60,710 nucleotides of DNA. Origin: JBKHYJ01 sp046565505 (lineage in GTDB: Bacteria; Acidobacteriota; Blastocatellia; UBA7656). A program made the translations under genes and the position numbers. The stretch is taken from NCBI GenBank assembly GCA_046565505.1, contig JBKHYJ010000070.1, positions 1 to 60,710 of the forward strand, written 5' to 3'. Positions 16,483-25,496 of the stretch are shown here, one piece after another; positions within the stretch are counted from its first letter, which is position 1, and every line of letters begins with the position of its first letter. The notes below the pieces were generated by a model that was not told where the DNA came from, did not search any database, and saw only the letters and a list, made by a program, of their open reading frames with translations.

Positions 16483-19400
16483 CTATGGCGCTACGACGAT
16501 CCTGAGAGGCGTCGAGAAAACGGTTATATTCGTCAAATCCTTCAGGCTCGCGGTGAAAGTAAATGTCCCGGTCGAAGTCGGCCTGCCGGATATGATTCCC
16601 GCGGCGCTCAGCGACAGCCCCGGCGGAAGCGCCCCGCTCGCGACTGCCCACGTGTAAGGCGGCGAGCCGCCCGCCCCCTGAAGCTGGTGAGAGTAATCGA
16701 CGCCCGAGCGGCCCGCCGTCAGGTCCCCGGCGCTTGTCACCACCAGGGGCCCGACGTTGACCATGATCCTGAGCGTGTCGGACGTGGCGGAGGCGGAGGC
16801 CGAATCGGTTATGCGCACGATGAATATGTAAGAGCCGGGGGCCGTCGGCCTGCCGGAGATGCGCCCCGCGGCGGCATTCAGTGATAAGCCCGGCGGCAGC
16901 GCTCCATTAGCCACGGACCACGTGTAAGGCGCCGTCCCGCCCGTGCCGAGAAGCTGCTGAGAGTAATCCGCCCCCGTGCTGCCCGACGGCAGGTTCCCCG
17001 TGTTGATGACCCCGAGCGGCCCGAGCATGATCGTTATATTCAGCGTGCCGCTTATCGCGCTGGTGTTCTCCGAGTCGATCACGCGCAGCACGAAGCTGTA
17101 CGCCCCGACGGTCGTCGGCCTGCCTGAGATTACCCCCGTGTCACCATTGAGCGATAGCCCCGGCGGCACCGACCCCGTGACCAGGCTCCAGCGCACGGGC
17201 GAGCGCCCGCCTGCGTAGAGCAACTGAACATTATAATCCACGCCGGTCCGCCCTGCCGCCAGGTCGCCGCTGCTCACGACTCTTAGAGGCTCCACGTCGG
17301 GCAGTATGGTTAGCGTGAAGCTGGCGATGGCGGGCGTGTTGATGGCGTCCGTCGCGCGGACGCTGAAGGCGAAATTGCCGAAGGCCGCCGGCGTGCCTAA
17401 AATCTGGCCCGACGCGTTGAGCGACAGACCCGCCGGCAGCGACCCGGAGATTATCGCCCACGTGTAGGGCGTCCTGCCGTTGGCCGCCAGGAGTTGCTGG
17501 TTATACGCCTCGCCCTTCCTGCCCCTGGGCAGCACGGTCGTGGTTATCGTGAAGACGCGGTTCTGTGATGTGAACGGGCGGGTGCCGACCAGCGTCGCGT
17601 TCCCGGCCGCGTCGAGAAGCCGCACGGAGAGTGTGTGGTCGCCATTGCTGAGCGTGGAGGTGTCGAACGAGAAGCTGAAGCCCGAGCGCGCGGCGTTCGG
17701 GAAACCGCCGCCCCAGACCGCCCCTATATCCGGGCGGCTCAGGCCGTAGATCGCCTCACCCACTTTCTGGCCGTCAACGAGGACTTCGATGGCCGTGACG
17801 CCCACGTTGTCAAGCGCCCACCCGCTGCCCGTCGCGGTGTTGTTGAGCGTCGCGCGGAAGTCCGGCGTCTCCAGGTTGCCGAACGGCGCTAGCTTATCCG
17901 CGGGCTTGATGTTGATGGCGAGCGTCCGCGTTATCGACTGCTGCGCGGAATCCGTCACGCGGACGGCGAAGACGCTAGTGCCGGCAGTCGTGGGCGTGCC
18001 GGATATGACGCCGTCCGCCGAAAGATTCAACCCCGCCCCGACGTTCCCGCTCGCCACGCTCCAGGTGTAGGGCGGCAGGCCGCCCGCCGCATGAAGCGTC
18101 TGCGAGTATGGGCGCTCGGCCGACGTTTCCGGCAGCGAGAGCGTTTGAATAGTGAGCGGCGGCGGCGGGACCGCGACTATTATAAAGAGCGCCTTCGTGC
18201 TCGAAGTTCCGACCGAGTCCCTGACGCGGACGGTGAAGGTCGTCGCGCCCGCCTGAGTCGGGCGGCCCGTGATCGCGCCCTCCGCGTTCATGGCGAGTCC
18301 GTCGGGAAGCGTGCCCGATTCTATCACCCATCCGTATGGCCCGACGCCCCCGGCGGCCTCAAGCTTGGCGTTATAGGGGAGCCCCTGCGTCGCCTGGGGC
18401 AGTGACTCTGTCCTTATCGCGAGCGGCGGCGGCGGCGGCCCCACCTCGATCGTCAAGGGCTTGGAGGCCGACTTGCCATTGGCGTCCGTCACGCGGACCG
18501 TGAAATTTGACAGGCCCTGCGAAGTTGGCGTGCCCGACAGCACCCCTTGGGGCGAGAGCGTTATGCCATCCGGGAACGCCCCGAATTTCTTCACCTTCTT
18601 TTTCTTGTCCCACGTGTAAGGCGCCGCCCCCGCGGACGCCTGTAAATCCTTCCTGTAAGGCACGCCGACGGCCGCCTGCGGGAGCGGGTTGGCGCTGAGT
18701 ATCGTCAGTTGCGGCGCGGGGTCTATGTCAATCGAGAGCGCCCGCGTGGCCGATTGCCCGCTCTGGTCGCTAACGCGCGCCTCGAATTCGACTTCGCCCG
18801 AGGCGGTCGGCCTGCCGGATATCACGCCCGACTCCGACATCTCTAAGCCCTCGGGCAGCTTACCTGTTTTAACATCCCAGTGGTATGCCCCGTTGCCGCC
18901 CGCCGCCTTGAGTGATTGCGAATAGTCCTGCCCTATCACGCCGTCAGGCAGCGACGCGGTCTCGACCACAAGGGCGCTGACCGCGGGGTTAATGATTATG
19001 GAAAGGGTCGCCGTCACGGTCGCGGCAGTCGCGTCGGTCAGCTTGATGACGAAGCTGGAGGTCCCGGGCCGCTCCGGCGCGCCCGAGATGACGCCCGTCG
19101 ATTGATTCAGGGTGAGTCCTTCGGGCAGGTTGCCCGACTCCCTGGACCACGTGTAAGGCGTCTGCCCCCCCGAAGCGCCTATGGCCTGACTGTAGGTCGC
19201 GCCCACGGAGCCTCTAGGAAGCTGGCCCGTCGTGATCGTCAGCGGCGCCGCCGGCTTGACGACCAGCGTCAGATTTTTTGTGGCGGAGCCCCCGCCGCTG
19301 TCCGTCACCCGCACCGCGAAATTGTTAGTACCGGCGGCGGCGGGCGTGCCCGAAATTGTCCCCGATTGCGAGAGGGAGAGCCCGCCCGGCAGCGCGCCGC

Positions 19401-21108
19401 TTTCGACCACCCATGTGTAGTCGGGCCTGCCCCCATTGGCGATGAGCGTCCGGCTGTAAGGCACGTTGACGGTCGCCTCCGGCAGGTCGCTCGTCCCGAC
19501 CGACAGCGCGGGGGCGACGGCCGGGGTGATGACGGACGCCTCCGCCGTATAAGACGACGTGCCCGTGCTGTTGAACGCGCGCACGCGGTAGGCGTAAGCG
19601 GTATTCGGCTGCACTGTGGCGTCGGCGTAGCCGGTCGCGTTGGACGAGATCACTCCGATCTGGCTGTATTCTGCGCTCGACCCCCCGCGTCGCTCTACCT
19701 GAAACCCATCCTCGACCGCCGACGTGTCCTGCCAGATTAAATTCACCTGCGTGGGCGAAGACGCCGAGGCGACCAGTGACTGGGGCGCGGTCGGTATCGG
19801 CTTGGGCACGGTGGCCGTCCAGCCGATTTGCGCCACCGTGTAAGGGCACAACGCGAATTCGTTGAGTCGCATCATGCAGTCCGTCGAGCTGCGTAGGCAG
19901 GACGCATCCTGGCAATTCCCGTTTGACGCCTCGGGCCTGATCTCGGGCGCGCACGTGCAACTGCAGGTCGCGTAGCCGGGCTGCGAGTACTCGTCGCAGG
20001 CGTAAAAGATGTGGCCCGTCTCGTGGCTCACGATCCGTGAAAGCTGCCAGCCGAAGCTGCGGAATAGAGTGGTCGCGTACGGCCCGCCTATGTACGCCCA
20101 CGACGCGCGTCCGTCTGCGTAAGACTGGCTCGCGGGGGCGGGGTTGTATGCGATAAAGATGGAGAATCCCCAGTTAGCCCGGTTCTCGTCCTTGAGCCGC
20201 TGGTCGAAGGCCGCCACCCGCACCGTCGCGTCGCCTTCGGTCGCGCCGAGGTTGCTCATTATCTTCCCGACCCAGAGGTTCGCGTCGCGCCCCTCGTGCA
20301 GCACGGGCTCGTAAGGCACCTGGCACGCGGCGTTGCCCGCGTCATAAAACGACACCGTGAACTGTAGCGGACGCCCGAGGCTGAAGGCCCTCGACTGATC
20401 CACCCACCAGTTCAGGCCGTCTATCACCTGCGCGTAAGCGGTCGCCTGGTCGGCCTGACTCCAGGTGTATGTGTTGGGGTCGATGCCCCCGCTGCTCTCG
20501 ATCAGGAAGATCGCCACGGCGACAGTGCCATCCATAATGTCGCTGTTGCCGAAGTACTGCGGCGTGAAGTCGCGCGCGGAGTTTTCAGCGCCCATCAGCC
20601 TGAGATTGCGCACGAAATCGTTCTTGTCCATCTGCGGGTGCGGTAGCGCGCAATCGAGCATCCCGGGCCTGCCCGCTTCCGGCCCCGACTGCCGCTCCGC
20701 TTCGCGCACGGCCCGGCGCGCTGCGGACCCGGAAGCTATATCGTTGAACATGTTGATGGCGATGCGCGTCTCGCGGTCGTTGAATTCCGTCGACGCCGCG
20801 TCCACGGCGGAGCGGTGGATCGAGCGTATACCATGACGGCCCAGAATCTTCGAGCCCACTTCGGGACTGATCCACCCGAGTATGACGTGAGGGGGGAGTA
20901 CGATGGCGACCGTGCCGCCCTGCGCCACGACGTAATCTCGCGCCTGCGCGAGATCGGCTTTCGAGTCCGCCTCGACCAGTAACATCGTATAGCCCCTCGT
21001 CCATTCGGCTGGCGGGCGGGGGGAGGCGACCGGGTGAGCGAGCGCCGGGGCGCCGAGCGCCAAAAGCAATAACGTCACAGCGCAAGACAGAGATGCCATA
21101 CGAACCAT
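16483..21108 (-). CDS. giant secreted protein: metalloprotease-like domain, FnIII and ten He_PIG repeats
   Basis: 1,541 residues with a signal peptide (ASLSCAVTLLLLALG). The first ~430 residues are a putative protease region with SHETGHIFYACDEY, an HExxH zinc motif with a downstream acidic residue, then a Cys-rich segment (ATCSCTCAPE, DASCLRSSTDCMM). A fibronectin III-like domain follows (QVNLIWQDTS). The remainder has ten putative-Ig He_PIG repeats of about 85 residues, each with PYTW, LPxGL and ISGxPT landmarks. One different Ig-like module (NGDHTLSVRLLDAAGN) interrupts them between repeats 6 and 7. The ATG at 21108 has GAGG nine bases upstream; a TTG five codons earlier is also in frame. 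It is probably a surface adhesin or secreted protease; no anchor is visible. Confidence 0.88.
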   Translation of the reverse strand: MVRMASLSCAVTLLLLALGAPALAHPVASPRPPAEWTRGYTMLLVEADSKADLAQARDYVVAQGGTVAIVLPPHVILGWISPEVGSKILGRHGIRSIHRSAVDAASTEFNDRETRIAINMFNDIASGSAARRAVREAERQSGPEAGRPGMLDCALPHPQMDKNDFVRNLRLMGAENSARDFTPQYFGNSDIMDGTVAVAIFLIESSGGIDPNTYTWSQADQATAYAQVIDGLNWWVDQSRAFSLGRPLQFTVSFYDAGNAACQVPYEPVLHEGRDANLWVGKIMSNLGATEGDATVRVAAFDQRLKDENRANWGFSIFIAYNPAPASQSYADGRASWAYIGGPYATTLFRSFGWQLSRIVSHETGHIFYACDEYSQPGYATCSCTCAPEIRPEASNGNCQDASCLRSSTDCMMRLNEFALCPYTVAQIGWTATVPKPIPTAPQSLVASASSPTQVNLIWQDTSAVEDGFQVERRGGSSAEYSQIGVISSNATGYADATVQPNTAYAYRVRAFNSTGTSSYTAEASVITPAVAPALSVGTSDLPEATVNVPYSRTLIANGGRPDYTWVVESGALPGGLSLSQSGTISGTPAAAGTNNFAVRVTDSGGGSATKNLTLVVKPAAPLTITTGQLPRGSVGATYSQAIGASGGQTPYTWSRESGNLPEGLTLNQSTGVISGAPERPGTSSFVIKLTDATAATVTATLSIIINPAVSALVVETASLPDGVIGQDYSQSLKAAGGNGAYHWDVKTGKLPEGLEMSESGVISGRPTASGEVEFEARVSDQSGQSATRALSIDIDPAPQLTILSANPLPQAAVGVPYRKDLQASAGAAPYTWDKKKKVKKFGAFPDGITLSPQGVLSGTPTSQGLSNFTVRVTDANGKSASKPLTIEVGPPPPPLAIRTESLPQATQGLPYNAKLEAAGGVGPYGWVIESGTLPDGLAMNAEGAITGRPTQAGATTFTVRVRDSVGTSSTKALFIIVAVPPPPLTIQTLSLPETSAERPYSQTLHAAGGLPPYTWSVASGNVGAGLNLSADGVISGTPTTAGTSVFAVRVTDSAQQSITRTLAINIKPADKLAPFGNLETPDFRATLNNTATGSGWALDNVGVTAIEVLVDGQKVGEAIYGLSRPDIGAVWGGGFPNAARSGFSFSFDTSTLSNGDHTLSVRLLDAAGNATLVGTRPFTSQNRVFTITTTVLPRGRKGEAYNQQLLAANGRTPYTWAIISGSLPAGLSLNASGQILGTPAAFGNFAFSVRATDAINTPAIASFTLTILPDVEPLRVVSSGDLAAGRTGVDYNVQLLYAGGRSPVRWSLVTGSVPPGLSLNGDTGVISGRPTTVGAYSFVLRVIDSENTSAISGTLNITIMLGPLGVINTGNLPSGSTGADYSQQLLGTGGTAPYTWSVANGALPPGLSLNAAAGRISGRPTAPGSYIFIVRITDSASASATSDTLRIMVNVGPLVVTSAGDLTAGRSGVDYSHQLQGAGGSPPYTWAVASGALPPGLSLSAAGIISGRPTSTGTFTFTASLKDLTNITVFSTPLRIVVAP

Positions 21109-21966
21109 CACGACAAACCTCAAATATGCTTGAAGCCCACAGCCTCTACAGCCTGCCTGATCGCCGCGGGAGGGTCAGGTTGAAATTATCAGGACTTGCG
21201 TTTAAGACGGCGTCGCCTGAGGGGGATCAGGTTAGCTATCGTCGTGGCCTAGGAAAAGAAAGCGCGGCGCCTTAGCCCCGCCGGGCGCCTGCCTAAGTGA
21301 GCTTGTACTCTTCATTCATTAATCCCATCGACCTATCAAAATTTCTTGCAGTGTTTTACGTTGATGCGCGTAGGAATTCGGTTAGCGATAAACTGATTCG
21401 GGCGCTCAATTCCTTACATGTTTAAGGTGGCGAGTATACCCTAAGGCTCTAAGCCTAGCAAGGAGAAAACCGGTTGCAATTCTGTTGCGCGCAGGCCCGG
21501 TAATGGCCGGCCCTCGCGGCGATGAAGTGCCCCCGAAAAACGCCGGCGCGCGCGGCGCTTTAAGCCTCCCCGGCCATCCTTGACACGTCTGGTATGAAAG
21601 TGTAGAGTTTTGCCTTGCCTCATAAACTGAAGTATGAAGCTACGAATAGTCAGGCGCGTGCATCGAGAGTCCTGCCATGCTCTCTAATCAAAGAGAGTTC
21701 CGCAGCATCATCGACACCTTCATGAAAAGCTGTCGCGCTCGCCTTTGATGTTCTGAGTGGGCACGGCGGGGCGTCGAGAGAGGTCTCGCACCCAATCGCA
21801 CTGACTCCAGGTACGAGCGTTGTGACTTTAGGAGTCACCCGTACCGCCCTCATCGGCTTGAAGGTTCCACAGCGATGAAGCATACTATGAGGTAAACAGT
21901 TCTACTGTTTAGCGGAGACAACATCCGATTGAATCGAATACGGCAGTCGAGGAGGAGTAGCAATTA
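21109..21966. other. long intergenic region between two divergent genes
   Basis: 858 bp without a convincing gene. It contains a good sigma-70-type promoter toward rpsA (21580-21608), a 6-bp hairpin CTCTCT/AGAGAG at 21679-21696 inside the predicted rpsA leader, and the rpsA ribosome-binding site GGAGGAG. AT-rich DNA at 21301-21420 may hold the promoter of the He_PIG gene, but I cannot define one. No tRNA is seen. Confidence 0.6.
21580..21608 (+). promoter_or_regulatory. putative sigma-70 promoter for rpsA
   Basis: TTGACA (21580-21585), 17-bp spacer, TAGAGT (21603-21608): a perfect -35 with four of six -10 bases. Transcription from here would give a leader of about 350 nt before rpsA, long enough for autoregulation by S1, which is known in proteobacteria but not shown here. 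Confidence 0.55.
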
Positions 21967-23865
21967 ATGGCGACAGATAACCTAAACCCGTCCGGTGTGA
22001 GCGCGGCGGCTGACAGCGCCAAACAAGAGGCCGCTTCGCCCGATCAGGCCACCGGCCCAGACAGCGCGGCAGGACCGAGCGCTGCGACTGATAGAAACGA
22101 CGCGGCCCAGGGCAGTAATACGGCAGGTGATTCATCATCCGAACAGGCGAACGATGTTGAGTCAAGCGGCGGGCAAGACTTCAGCGCACTGCTTGAGAAT
22201 TACGAGAAGGAGAGCGCGGCGTCTAAGCAAGAGGGCGAGATCGTCCGCGGCACGGTCGTGGGCATCTCCGAGCAGTACGTCCTCGTAGACATCGGGTACA
22301 AGTCCGAAGGCGTCGTCGCCCGCGAAGAGTTCCTTGACCGCCAGGGCAACCTCACGGTCAAGCGCGGCGACGAAGTCGACGTGCTCATCAAGAGCCTGGA
22401 GAACCAGGAAGGCTACGCGATACTGTCTCGCGCCGCGGCCATGCAGCAGCAGTCTTGGGAGCGGCTGCGCCGCGCGAGCCAGACCCACGAGACGATCACG
22501 GGCCGCGTCGTCGAGCGGATCAAGGGGGGCCTTAAGATAGACCTCGATGGCGTGGGCGCTTTCCTGCCCGGCTCGCAGATCGACGTCCGCCCCGTGCGCA
22601 ACCTCGAAAGTTTCATGAACCAGGAGATAGAGGTCCGCGTCATCAAGCTTAACCGCAAGCGCGGCAACGTCGTCGTCTCGCGCAAGGCCGTGCTCGAGGA
22701 GAGCGTCAATAAGAAGAAGGGCGAGACGCTCGCCAACATCGAGGAAGGCGTGGTGCTCGAGGGCGTTGTCAAAAACATCACCGACTATGGCGCGTTCATC
22801 GACCTCGGAGGGATAGACGGCCTCCTGCACATAATCGACATGAGCTGGGGCCGCATACAGTCCCCCGCGGAAATACTCAAGGTCGGCGACACCGTGCAGG
22901 TCAAGGTGCTCAAGTTCGACCGCGAGAAGGAGCGCATATCTTTAGGCTACAAGCAACTGATGCCCGACCCGTGGCAGTCGGTGGCCGAGCGCTTCCCCAA
23001 GGGGTCGCACGTCCGCGGCAAGGTCGTGAGCCTCACCGACTATGGCGCGTTCATAGAGATCGAGCCGGGCGTAGAGGGCCTCGTACACGTTACGGAGATG
23101 ACTTGGTCGAAGCGGCTGAAACACCCCTCGAAACTGCTGTCGATAGGGCAGGAGGTCGAGGCGGTGGTCCTGGAAGTCGACCCCAACAACCGCCGCATCA
23201 GTCTGGGCCTCAAGCAGGTGAGCGAAGACCCGTGGGAGACGCTGCCCGCGCGCTACCACGCCGGCTCGCGCGTCAGCGGGAAGGTGCGGTCGCTCACGGA
23301 CTTCGGCGCGTTCATAGAGATTGAGGATGGGATAGACGGACTCGTTCACGTCTCGGACATCTCCTGGACGAAGCGGATCAAACACCCCTCCGACGTGCTG
23401 AAGAAGGGCCAGCAGGTTGACGCCGTCATCACCAACATCGATATAGAAGGGCGGCGCTTGAGCCTCTCCATCAAAGACCTTGAGCCGAACGCCTGGGACC
23501 GCTTCTTTGAGACCCACCGCCTCGGCGACGTCGTGCAAGGCAAGGTTGTGCGCTTCGCCAACTTCGGCGCGTTCGTCGAGATCGAAGAGGGCATAGAGGG
23601 GCTGTGTCACGTGTCAGAGCTCTCCGACGAGCGGGTCGAGAAGCCCGAGGACGCAGTGAAGATCGGGCAGGTGTTGCCGTTCAAAATTCTCAAGCTCGAC
23701 CCGGCGCAGAAGAAGATAGGGCTGTCGGCCCGCGCGGTCGGCAAAGACAACGACCCCGAGGACGTGCGCACCTACCACGAGACGGGGGGCGGGATGGCGA
23801 CGCTCGGGGAGATGTTTAAGAATTTGCAGACCGGCACGTCGGAGAACAAGGAGAGCGAGGAGTAG
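21967..23865 (+). CDS. rpsA: 30S ribosomal protein S1
   Basis: 632 residues. Binds mRNA on the 30S subunit and helps initiation. Six S1 (OB-fold) domains are readable, starting at GEIVRGTVVGISEQ, HETITGRVVERIK, GVVLEGVVKNITDYGAF, GSHVRGKVVSLTDYGAF, GSRVSGKVRSLTDFGAF and GDVVQGKVVRFANFGAF. The first ~75 residues are a low-complexity Ala/Ser/Asp/Gln leader not found in E. coli S1, giving the long size. GGAGGAG precedes the ATG. A terminator follows at 23912. Confidence 0.97.
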   Translation: MATDNLNPSGVSAAADSAKQEAASPDQATGPDSAAGPSAATDRNDAAQGSNTAGDSSSEQANDVESSGGQDFSALLENYEKESAASKQEGEIVRGTVVGISEQYVLVDIGYKSEGVVAREEFLDRQGNLTVKRGDEVDVLIKSLENQEGYAILSRAAAMQQQSWERLRRASQTHETITGRVVERIKGGLKIDLDGVGAFLPGSQIDVRPVRNLESFMNQEIEVRVIKLNRKRGNVVVSRKAVLEESVNKKKGETLANIEEGVVLEGVVKNITDYGAFIDLGGIDGLLHIIDMSWGRIQSPAEILKVGDTVQVKVLKFDREKERISLGYKQLMPDPWQSVAERFPKGSHVRGKVVSLTDYGAFIEIEPGVEGLVHVTEMTWSKRLKHPSKLLSIGQEVEAVVLEVDPNNRRISLGLKQVSEDPWETLPARYHAGSRVSGKVRSLTDFGAFIEIEDGIDGLVHVSDISWTKRIKHPSDVLKKGQQVDAVITNIDIEGRRLSLSIKDLEPNAWDRFFETHRLGDVVQGKVVRFANFGAFVEIEEGIEGLCHVSELSDERVEKPEDAVKIGQVLPFKILKLDPAQKKIGLSARAVGKDNDPEDVRTYHETGGGMATLGEMFKNLQTGTSENKESEE

Positions 23866-23911
23866 GCCGGGATTTGCCATCGCTGAATCATCGCAACAAG
23901 TCTTTACTGGC

Positions 23912-23950
23912 GGCGCGGCCCGGGACGGTTTTCGGGTCGCGCCTTTGTTT
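23912..23950 (+). terminator. rho-independent terminator after rpsA
   Basis: GGCGCGGCCCG pairs with CGGGTCGCGCC (one G-U pair) around a short loop containing TTTT, followed by TTTGTTTGT. It lies 46 bp after the rpsA stop. Confidence 0.75.
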
Positions 23951-24063
23951 GTGAGGCCGGGGGCGTCGGGAGGCGGGGCCGAGTAAAGATCGCCTGTGAT
24001 CGGCTCCTGTGGCCTGTTTCAAGGCTGCGCTTGTTCTGCCGCGGCCGCCTGCCGCTTACCACT

Positions 24064-24543
24064 ATGGAGCACATCTGGAGTCCCTGGCGCTACAAGTACA
24101 TCGCCTCGGCCGACCGCGCCGGGGGGTGCATATTCTGCCGCGCGCACGGCGCGCAAAGCGACGACGACAATTACATCGTTCACAGGGGGCGGCTGAATTT
24201 CGTGATCCTCAACCTCTTCCCATACACTAGCGGCCATTTGATGATCGTCCCCTACGAGCACGAGGCATCGCTCGCCTCGGTCGATGAAGCCACGACGGCC
24301 GAGATGATGGCGCTCGCCAAGCGCGCGCAGTCCGCGCTGGACGCCTGCTACCACCCCGATGGCTTTAACATAGGCATGAACCTGGGGCGCAGCGCCGGGG
24401 CGGGGGTGGCCGACCACCTTCACCTGCATGTGGTGCCGCGCTGGACGGGCGACGCGAACTTCGTTTCTATAATAGGAGAGACGCGCGTGCTGCCCGAGGA
24501 GCTCGCGACCACCTACGAAAAGCTGAAGAAGTATTTCTCCTGA
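24064..24543 (+). CDS. HIT-family nucleotide hydrolase/phosphorylase
   Basis: 159 residues. The histidine triad is DHLHLHVVPRW, with the usual preceding NIGMNLGRSAGAGV. The N-terminus EHIWSPWRYKYI and CIFC are typical of the Ap4A phosphorylase-like branch of HIT proteins, which cleave dinucleoside polyphosphates; the exact substrate is inferred. I start at the ATG at 24064, since the upstream extension lacks similarity. The following GDPD gene begins only five bases after the stop, so the two are probably cotranscribed. Confidence 0.9.
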   Translation: MEHIWSPWRYKYIASADRAGGCIFCRAHGAQSDDDNYIVHRGRLNFVILNLFPYTSGHLMIVPYEHEASLASVDEATTAEMMALAKRAQSALDACYHPDGFNIGMNLGRSAGAGVADHLHLHVVPRWTGDANFVSIIGETRVLPEELATTYEKLKKYFS

Positions 24544-24548
24544 CGACG

Positions 24549-25406
24549 ATGCGCGCTCAGATCACGCACTCGATTCTTTTCGCCCTCATCGCCGTTTCCG
24601 TGCTCGCCGGCGCAGGCCACGCCCGCCGGGCCCCGGCTTCCGCCCGGACGGCCGGGCGAGGCAATCGCCCCCTTATCATCGCCCACCGCGGGGGCGCTCA
24701 CGAATCTACTGAAAATACGATAGGCGCGTTTCAGAGGGCCGTGACGGTCGGCGCGGACGGGATAGAGACAGACATACGGCTGACGCGCGACGGGGTGATC
24801 GTCATCTATCACGACGAGTATTTCGGGCGCGTGGAGGGCCTGGCGGCCTCGCAGCGCACCCGCCTTATTTCGGACATGACTTATTCGGAGCTTTCGCGGC
24901 AAACACTCATCCCCGTGGGCGAAGACAGGGGCGGGCGTCGCGTGCCGACCCTTGACGAGTTGCTTTCAGGCGTCAAGACGGCGCTGCTCAACATAGAGCT
25001 CAAGCGGGGTGCCAGGTTCGCCGAACTGGTGAATAAGACCGTGGGCTCGCTCAAGAATTTTCCAGAGCTTGATCGCATCGTGCTCGAAGCGCCGGACCTC
25101 GACACGGCCGAAAAACTGCGCGCCGCCTTGGGGCCGCGCCTCAAGCTCCATATCAACCCGGGCTACGACGAGTCAGTGCCTTACATGGTTTCGCTCGAAC
25201 GCGTGTTGAAATTCAGACCTCACTCGGTCTCCGTCTCGTATAAAAAACTCTCGCGAGAGATTGTCGAGCTTGCGCATAAGGCGGGGGTCGAGGTGTGGGT
25301 CTGGACCGTCGATTCGCCCGAGATCGCTGAGGCCATGCGCATGCTCGGCGTTGACGCGATCAAGACAGACGAGCCCGCGGCGATGTTGAAATTATTCGCG
25401 AAATGA
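24549..25406 (+). CDS. exported glycerophosphodiester phosphodiesterase
   Basis: 285 residues with a signal peptide (ILFALIAVSVLAGAG). Splits glycerophosphodiesters to glycerol-3-phosphate and an alcohol. The GDPD signature is complete: IIAHRGGAHESTENTIGAF, then GADGIETDIRLTRDGVIVIYH with the catalytic Glu, Asp and His, LNIELKRG, and VWVWTVDS near the end. Probably periplasmic, where it recycles phospholipid head groups. It follows the HIT gene after five bases. Confidence 0.93.
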   Translation: MRAQITHSILFALIAVSVLAGAGHARRAPASARTAGRGNRPLIIAHRGGAHESTENTIGAFQRAVTVGADGIETDIRLTRDGVIVIYHDEYFGRVEGLAASQRTRLISDMTYSELSRQTLIPVGEDRGGRRVPTLDELLSGVKTALLNIELKRGARFAELVNKTVGSLKNFPELDRIVLEAPDLDTAEKLRAALGPRLKLHINPGYDESVPYMVSLERVLKFRPHSVSVSYKKLSREIVELAHKAGVEVWVWTVDSPEIAEAMRMLGVDAIKTDEPAAMLKLFAK

Positions 25407-25496
25407 ACGGCCCGCGCATGACATCAAGGTAGAAATCCGCCCTTCGATCACGCGAAAGTATGTGTTATTCCGCTTAGGGATATACGCCGCGCGCCA

